Below, piece after piece: positions 7,173-10,530 of a DNA stretch of 10,530 nucleotides. A program made the translations under genes and the position numbers. How positions within the stretch are numbered: position 1 is the first letter of the stretch; the number at the start of each line of letters is the position of its first letter. The notes beneath the pieces are model-generated. The model did no database searches. It was given only the letters and a program-made list of their open reading frames with translations, and was not told the DNA's origin. Source of the stretch: Prevotella sp. (GTDB lineage Bacteria > Bacteroidota > Bacteroidia > Bacteroidales > Bacteroidaceae). The DNA is taken from the NCBI GenBank assembly GCA_017430675.1, contig JAFRMM010000008.1:1-10530 (forward strand), in the 5' to 3' direction.

Positions 7173-7207
7173 TTTATTGTTTAACGGTTATTGGTTATTG
7201 TTTATTG
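7173..7207. repeat. Heptamer tandem repeat between pyrE and the SRPBCC gene
   Basis: Five consecutive 7-base units (7173-7179, 7180-7186, 7187-7193, 7194-7200, 7201-7207) of consensus KTTATTG fill most of the 43-base gap. Units 1 and 5 are TTTATTG, 3 and 4 are GTTATTG, and unit 2 is the variant TTTAACG. It ends 6 bases before the next ATG. It may act as an AT-rich leader; no promoter consensus is visible. Confidence 0.75.
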
Positions 7208-7213
7208 TAAGAT

Positions 7214-7645
7214 ATGGGATTATTCGGAAGTGAATCGAAATTCGAGAGTAGCGTGAAGTTCGTGCCTTACTCGCAACAGGCTGTCTATGACAACATCAGT
7301 GACCTGAGGAACTTAGAGAAGGTGCGTGACCGCGTGCCTGAGGATAAGGTGAACGACTTCGCCTTTGACCAGGATACCGTGAGCCTGAATGTCGCCCCTG
7401 TGGGAGAGTTAAAACTCCGCATCTGCGACCGTGAGGAACCGAAGTGCGTGAAGTTCGAGACCGTCCAGTCGCCCGTACCTTTTAACGTCTGGGTGCAGGT
7501 GCTGCCTGTGGATGAGAACAACGCGAAGATGAAGGTGACGCTGAAGGCTGAATTGAACCCCTTCATCAAGGGAATGGTAGAGAAACCGCTGCAGGACGGC
7601 GTGGAGAAGATTGCCGATGCCCTGGCACAAGTACATTACGTATGA
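7214..7645 (+). CDS. SRPBCC/START-like protein of unknown function
   Basis: 143-residue cytoplasmic protein without signal peptide or membrane segment. FESSVKFVPYSQQAVYDNISDLRNLEKV at the start (a strand, then a helix), alternating strands in the middle, and a long C-terminal amphipathic helix (MVEKPLQDGVEKIADALAQV) fit the helix-grip fold of the SRPBCC superfamily (polyketide cyclase/START-like, ligand-binding). No catalytic residues can be named. It lies between pyrE and argH, and its TGA overlaps the argH start (ATGA, 7642-7645), so the two are translationally coupled. I recall similar small proteins beside pyrE and argH in other Bacteroidales, which would suggest a link to this pathway, but the function is not known to me. 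Confidence 0.7.
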   Translation: MGLFGSESKFESSVKFVPYSQQAVYDNISDLRNLEKVRDRVPEDKVNDFAFDQDTVSLNVAPVGELKLRICDREEPKCVKFETVQSPVPFNVWVQVLPVDENNAKMKVTLKAELNPFIKGMVEKPLQDGVEKIADALAQVHYV

Positions 7646-8976
7646 AACTCTGGGAAAAGAACTTTGAAATCAACAAGGAGATTGAGCGGTTTACCGTCGG
7701 ACGGGACCGTGAGATGGATCTCTATCTGGCGAAATACGACGTGTTGGGCTCCATGGCCCATATCACCATGCTGGAGAGCATCGGACTGCTTGAGAAGGAT
7801 GAACTCACGGCACTGTTGGCAGAACTGAGGAACATCTACCAGTTGGCCGAGCGCGGCGAGTTCGTGATCGAGGACGATGTGGAGGATGTGCATTCTCAGG
7901 TGGAGATGCTGCTGACGCGCAAACTCGGCGACATGGGTAAGAAGATCCACTCCGGCCGTTCGCGCAACGACCAGGTGCTCGTGGATCTGAAACTCTTCAC
8001 CCGTCACGAACTGAAGGAGGTTGCCGACGAGGTGAAGGTGCTCTTCGACGAACTCATCGCCAAGAGCAACCAGTATAAGGACGTGCTCATGCCGGGCTAT
8101 ACGCATCTGCAGATCGCCATGCCGTCGAGTTTCGGACTCTGGTTTGGGGCCTACGCCGAGAGCCTGACCGACGATATGCTCTTCCTCCAGGCGGCGTATA
8201 AGATGACCAACCGCAACCCCCTCGGCTCTGCTGCTGGCTACGGCTCCTCGTTCCCCCTGAACCGTACGATGACCACCGAACTGCTGGGCTTCGACTCGAT
8301 GGACTATAACGTGGTCTATGCCCAGATGGGCCGTGGTAAGATGGAGCGTAACGTGGGCTTCGCCATCGCCACCATCGCCGGCACCATCGCCAAGATGGCC
8401 TTCGACGCCTGTCTGTTCAACTCACAGAACTTCTCGTTCGTGAAGTTGCCGAAGGAGTGTACGACGGGCTCGTCGATCATGCCCCATAAGAAGAATCCTG
8501 ATGTCTTCGAACTCATCCGCGCCAAGTGCAACAAACTCCAGTCGCTGCCACAGCAGGTCACGCTCATCATGAACAACCTGCCCTGCGGCTACTTCCGCGA
8601 CCTGCAGATCATCAAGGAGGTCTTCCTCCCTGCCTTCGGTGAGTTGAAGGACTGTCTGCAGATGGCTGCGTACATCATCAATAAGATAGAGGTGAACGAG
8701 CATATCCTCGACAATCCGATGTACGACCCGATGTTCTCCGTCGAGGAGGTGAACCGCCTCGCCGCCAACGGCATGCCTTTCCGCGACGCCTACAAGAAGG
8801 TGGGCCTCGACATCGAGGCTGGCACCTTCAAGGCTAATCACGACATCCACCATACCCACGAGGGCTCCATCGGCAACCTCTGCAACCCGCAGATCCAGAC
8901 ACTCATGCAGCAGATCCTCGACGGCTTCCACTTCGAGCGCATGACACAGGCAGAGGAGAGACTGTTAGACAAATAG
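7642..8976 (+). CDS. argH: Argininosuccinate lyase
   Basis: Last step of arginine synthesis: splits argininosuccinate into arginine and fumarate. The 444 residues are all-helical fumarase/aspartase superfamily, with the conserved regions DVHSQVEMLLTRKLGD and HSGRSRNDQV (103-112), PGYTHLQ with its histidine (151-157), and the superfamily signature GSSIMPHKKNP (276-286), whose mobile serine loop supplies the catalytic base. Length is normal. The start is fixed by the ATGA overlap with the upstream gene. The last codons (LLDK, stop) are part of an 8-base repeat array that continues downstream, so the extreme C-terminus may vary between strains. No terminator hairpin follows. Confidence 0.96.
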   Translation: MKLWEKNFEINKEIERFTVGRDREMDLYLAKYDVLGSMAHITMLESIGLLEKDELTALLAELRNIYQLAERGEFVIEDDVEDVHSQVEMLLTRKLGDMGKKIHSGRSRNDQVLVDLKLFTRHELKEVADEVKVLFDELIAKSNQYKDVLMPGYTHLQIAMPSSFGLWFGAYAESLTDDMLFLQAAYKMTNRNPLGSAAGYGSSFPLNRTMTTELLGFDSMDYNVVYAQMGRGKMERNVGFAIATIAGTIAKMAFDACLFNSQNFSFVKLPKECTTGSSIMPHKKNPDVFELIRAKCNKLQSLPQQVTLIMNNLPCGYFRDLQIIKEVFLPAFGELKDCLQMAAYIINKIEVNEHILDNPMYDPMFSVEEVNRLAANGMPFRDAYKKVGLDIEAGTFKANHDIHHTHEGSIGNLCNPQIQTLMQQILDGFHFERMTQAEERLLDK

Positions 8977-9059
8977 ACATTTAGACAGTTAGACAAATAG
9001 ATAAATAGATAAAAGATAGGCAGATAGGCAGAAAGGCAGAAAGGCAGACAGGGAGATAA
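8964..9059. repeat. Left octamer array, TTAGACA-type units
   Basis: Twelve consecutive 8-base units without a break in phase, from the end of argH to the start region of the next gene. Units 1 and 4 are GTTAGACA (8964-8971, 8988-8995), units 2 and 3 are close variants, units 5 and 6 are both AATAGATA, and then the sequence drifts to GCAGAAAG-type units (8 and 9 area, 9028-9043). The gradual change along the array suggests repeated local duplication and mutation. Its outer units are the exact reverse complement of units in the array at 9483-9554. Confidence 0.85.
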
Positions 9060-9061
9060 TG

Positions 9062-9066
9062 GGAGG
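9062..9066 (+). promoter_or_regulatory. Ribosome binding site deciding the GxxExxY start
   Basis: GGAGG ends 7 bases before ATG 9074. This is a strong purine-rich site, and it supports that ATG over the in-frame ATG at 9059, which lies in the repeat array and would add MGGEC. Confidence 0.6.
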
Positions 9067-9073
9067 AGAGTGT

Positions 9074-9451
9074 ATGGAGATAAAGGAGTTGATAGACCTG
9101 ATTGTGGAGTGTGCTATGATTGTGCGTAGTCAGTTGACGTCAGGTTTTGAAGAAAAAGTATATAAGAATGCACTTTATATTGAATTGATAGATCATGGTA
9201 TAACAGTAGAAACGGAAGTTCCCTTCAAGGTATATTACAAAGACCATATCGTAGGAGACTATAGGGCCGATATGATTGCAGACCGGCGAGTGATTATTGA
9301 ACTCAAAGCGGTGAGTAACCTTGCCACTATCCACGAAGTACAACTCGTCAACTATCTGACCGCCACGGGTATTGACGATGGCCTCCTGATTAACTTTGGC
9401 TCAGAAAAGATAGAGATTCGTCACAAGTATCGGCTCTACAAGAAGATCTAA
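9074..9451 (+). CDS. GxxExxY family protein, PD-(D/E)XK nuclease-like
   Basis: 125-residue protein of the GxxExxY family. The naming motif is Gly24, Glu27, Tyr30 in SGFEEKVY. After a first helix come strands with the elements of a PD-(D/E)XK nuclease core: Asp66 in DYRADMIAD, then Glu76-Leu-Lys78 in VIIELKAV, then Gln90 in HEVQLVNYL, like the QxxxY element of RecB-type nucleases. All four positions are intact, so nuclease activity is possible; the family's role is, to my knowledge, not established. No signal peptide. It stands alone between argH and a lipoprotein gene, with octamer arrays on both sides in inverted orientation and no promoter consensus. Its A+T content is higher than that of argH and the lipoprotein gene, in keeping with a mobile or foreign origin. 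Start chosen by the GGAGG site and by MEIKELIDLI being the usual family beginning. Confidence 0.85.
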   Translation: MEIKELIDLIVECAMIVRSQLTSGFEEKVYKNALYIELIDHGITVETEVPFKVYYKDHIVGDYRADMIADRRVIIELKAVSNLATIHEVQLVNYLTATGIDDGLLINFGSEKIEIRHKYRLYKKI

Positions 9452-9452
9452 C

Positions 9453-9578
9453 CGTCTAATCCCCTATCTCTCTATCTATTATTGTCTAACTGTCTAATTG
9501 TCTAACTGTCTAACAGTCTAAATGTCTAATCGTCTATTCATCTATCTGTCTCTCATTCTTGTCAGTCTGTCTGCCTGT
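9453..9578. repeat. Right octamer array, TGTCTAA-type units, inverted relative to the left array
   Basis: The core, 9483-9554, keeps an 8-base phase: TGTCTAAC at 9483, 9499 and 9507, TGTCTAAT at 9491 and 9523, then variants CGTCTATT, CATCTATC and TGTCTCTC. Looser units occur before it (CGTCTAAT at 9453, TATCTC/TATCTA stretches at 9464-9480) and after it (GTCTGT, GCCTGT up to 9578). TGTCTAAC is the exact reverse complement of GTTAGACA in the left array. The array contains the start codon (9522) and signal-peptide codons of the next gene. Confidence 0.85.
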
Positions 9579-10079
9579 ACGGGCGACGAGGCCATCAGCC
9601 GCGACTACCGTTGCAACTTCATTTTCGACACGACGCTCCACCCCCTGCCTTGTCAGTTGACGGGCATACTGGGCAACAGTGGCCATTTCTGCAAGGTCGA
9701 GACGAGTGTCTCGCAGGGAGTGCGCCACCTGAAGACCACCCGCAACTACGACGGAGCCACGGAGGACATCTCCCTCACCACTGCCAAGGAGAGCCAGATC
9801 AACTTCGCCCTCGGTGCCAACAACTGTCTCATCATAGGCACCAGCACCTACGATTTCACCCTGAAGGCCTACGACGGTCAGTGTCCGAACTGCCTCGCCG
9901 ACTACAACGGCACCAGTTACCCACTGACCTGGCAGAACAACGGCCAGCAACTCCATTGTAAGAAATGCGGTCGCAGTTACGACGTGAACAACGGTGTGGT
10001 GGCCGATGGCACCCCAGGCCGTCAACTCCTGATGTACATGGCTGCCTACGACGGCAGTATCCTCTGCGCCTGGAACTGA
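9522..10079 (+). CDS. Lipoprotein with four paired cysteines (zinc-ribbon or Rieske-like)
   Basis: 185-residue predicted lipoprotein. A short signal peptide (MSNRLFIYLSLILVSLSAC) ends in the lipobox LSAC with Cys19 as the lipidated residue, so it should be anchored to the inner or outer membrane. In the C-terminal part, Cys121-x2-Cys124 and Cys146-x2-Cys149 (CPNC and CKKCGRSYD) are 21 residues apart and are followed by NNGVV. This fits a zinc ribbon; the spacing and the PLTW, CGRxYD and NNG context also recall Rieske-like domains, though the two histidines of a true Rieske cluster are replaced by cysteines. Five other cysteines are scattered (31, 44, 57, 102, 182). I recall similar uncharacterised lipoproteins in Bacteroidales; function unknown. 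The ATG and the first 11 or so codons are octamer repeat sequence. The downstream gene is convergent. Confidence 0.75.
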   Translation: MSNRLFIYLSLILVSLSACTGDEAISRDYRCNFIFDTTLHPLPCQLTGILGNSGHFCKVETSVSQGVRHLKTTRNYDGATEDISLTTAKESQINFALGANNCLIIGTSTYDFTLKAYDGQCPNCLADYNGTSYPLTWQNNGQQLHCKKCGRSYDVNNGVVADGTPGRQLLMYMAAYDGSILCAWN

Positions 10080-10082
10080 TTT

Positions 10083-10108
10083 TGGCTCCGTTTGATAATA
10101 TGGAGCCA
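10083..10108 (+). terminator. Hairpin just after the lipoprotein gene
   Basis: TGGCTCC (10083-10089) pairs perfectly with GGAGCCA (10102-10108) over a 12-base AT-rich loop, 3 bases after the lipoprotein stop. The 3' flank (ACGAAAATTT) lacks a proper T tract, so termination is only possible, not shown. The arms are copies of the repeat that continues downstream. Confidence 0.35.
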
Positions 10109-10115
10109 CGAAAAT

Positions 10116-10197
10116 TTCCTATAGTGGCTCCGTTTGTTCCTATAGTGGCTCCGTAGCGGAAAACGGAGCCACTATTCTGTGCTACGGTGGCACTATA
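10116..10197. repeat. Direct and inverted repeat cluster, TATAGTGGCTCCGT units
   Basis: Two identical 18-base direct copies (10116-10133 and 10137-10154) begin TTCCTATAGTGG and are offset by 21 bases. The second copy's ATAGTGGCTCCGT (10142-10154) is mirrored perfectly at 10163-10175, giving a 13-bp stem with an 8-base loop. A further inverted copy at 10182-10197 matches 14 of 16 bases. The cluster lies between two convergent genes and could end transcription from either side, although T tracts are poor. Confidence 0.8.
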
Positions 10198-10206
10198 CGG
10201 ATGAAT

Positions 10207-10370
10207 CTTCGCGCGCGTACATACGTGCACATATATATAGTTGCCATACTCACTTTTTATGTGTCCCACCTGTCCCATCTGTCCCTTTTCCACAAAGCGC
10301 GAGGGACACATGGGACAGATGGGACACTTGTTTTCGGTTTTAACCTACTACCGTGCGCGGGCGCGCGAAG
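10207..10370. repeat. 10-bp GC-rich inverted repeat enclosing the large hairpin
   Basis: CTTCGCGCGC (10207-10216) is repeated exactly in inverse at 10361-10370, 164 bases outer to outer, with the TGTCCCA hairpin near the centre. No target-site duplication is seen at the outer edges and there is no coding sequence inside, so a miniature mobile element is possible but not supported beyond the inverted ends. Confidence 0.45.
10261..10327. repeat. 25-bp near-perfect hairpin of TGTCCCA units
   Basis: The left arm (10261-10285) and right arm (10303-10327) are complementary at 23 of 25 positions, with a 17-base loop (10286-10302). Each arm is itself a 9-base tandem repeat of TGTCCCAYC-type units (10262, 10271 and 10280 on the left). 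T-rich sequence follows on the plus strand (TTGTTTTCGGTTTT), so a terminator role for the plus strand is possible. Confidence 0.85.
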
Positions 10371-10389
10371 AAACCAGTGTGTTATCTGT

Positions 10390-10530
10390 TTAAAAGGTAA
10401 TCCTGATGCCGAAGGGGATGGAGAAGTTGACGGGATGGGCAGTGCGGTAACTGTCAAGGCCGTCGCTGGTCTTGAAGAAATACTGGAGGCTTGGCTCGGC
10501 ATAGATGCCAATGACAGGTGTCAGGCGATA
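10390..10530 (-). CDS. Outer-membrane beta-barrel protein, C-terminal end (partial)
   Basis: An open frame on the minus strand enters from the right window edge and stops at 10390-10392. The 46 visible residues begin YRLTPVIGIYAEPSLQYFF and end with NFSIPFGIRITF. The pattern (GIYAEPSLQYFF, a polar loop, a PVNFSIPFG strand, and a terminal aromatic Phe after alternating residues) is typical of the last strands of Bacteroidales outer-membrane beta-barrel (porin-family) proteins; the final Phe is the expected recognition signal for the barrel assembly machinery. The rest of the gene lies outside the window. It converges on the lipoprotein gene, with 310 bases of repeats and hairpins between. Confidence 0.75.
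   Translation of the reverse strand, partial: YRLTPVIGIYAEPSLQYFFKTSDGLDSYRTAHPVNFSIPFGIRITF

Noticed and set aside
9059..9073. Earlier start of the GxxExxY protein at ATG 9059
   Set aside because: That ATG is at the array edge without a ribosome binding site, while GGAGG is well placed for ATG 9074.
9453..9578. Repeat array considered as a CRISPR array
   Set aside because: Units are 8 bases with no unique spacers between them, and there are no cas genes nearby.
9534..10109. Minus-strand open frame of 191 residues opposite the lipoprotein gene
   Set aside because: The plus strand has a signal peptide, lipobox and paired cysteines; the antisense product is low-complexity Val/Gly-rich and typical of a shadow frame.
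9856..10311. Minus-strand open frame of 151 residues across the repeat cluster
   Set aside because: It runs through the hairpins and into antisense lipoprotein sequence, with arginine- and serine-rich non-globular content.
10257..10511. Minus-strand open frame of 84 residues at the window end
   Set aside because: A different minus-strand frame (10390-10530) has clear outer-membrane beta-barrel character and a terminal Phe; this one is its shadow extended into the hairpin.

Overview
The window looks like a chromosomal segment of a Bacteroidales bacterium, most likely Prevotella or a close relative. This rests on Bacteroidetes-type promoters (TTTG, about 19 bases, then TAnnTTTG), weak ribosome binding sites, signal peptides ending in FAQ or QAQ, typical Bacteroidales outer-membrane proteins, and housekeeping proteins with Bacteroidetes sequence character. 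The genus is an inference; there is no rRNA or other taxonomic marker here.

Layout. Positions 2-889 hold the C-terminal half of argS (arginyl-tRNA synthetase), followed by a 10-base tandem array of CCTAGG palindromes and an RNase H-family gene (953-1414) that converges on ribD (minus strand, 1417-2337). A divergent intergenic region with a clear promoter then drives prmC, recX and comF (2479-4521), which overlap each other and must form an operon. A second promoter element precedes a secreted Sel1-repeat protein (4632-5201) and an outer-membrane protein made of two tandem copies of one beta-barrel-like domain (5215-6519). pyrE (6538-7170), a small SRPBCC-like protein (7214-7645) and argH (7642-8976) follow. 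The order suggests co-transcription of pyrimidine and arginine biosynthesis genes, with the SRPBCC gene and argH coupled by an ATGA overlap.

The last 1.6 kb is the unusual part. A small GxxExxY-family protein with an intact PD-(D/E)XK nuclease-like core (9074-9451) lies between two arrays of 8-base repeats in inverted orientation (unit GTTAGACA on the left, its exact complement TGTCTAAC on the right). The left array encodes the last residues of argH. The right array runs into the next gene, a lipoprotein with four paired cysteines (9522-10079), and supplies its start codon and much of its signal peptide. Beyond it, 310 bases without a gene hold three sets of repeats: a GGCTCC/GGAGCC repeat-hairpin cluster, a 25-bp near-perfect hairpin built of 9-base TGTCCCA units, and a 10-bp GC-rich inverted repeat enclosing that hairpin. 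The window ends inside an outer-membrane beta-barrel gene on the minus strand (10390-10530).

Most of the window is ordinary housekeeping. The best candidates for something little described are the inverted octamer arrays around the GxxExxY gene, and the broader pattern that gene junctions here carry short tandem repeats of different periods (7, 8, 9 and 10 bases).
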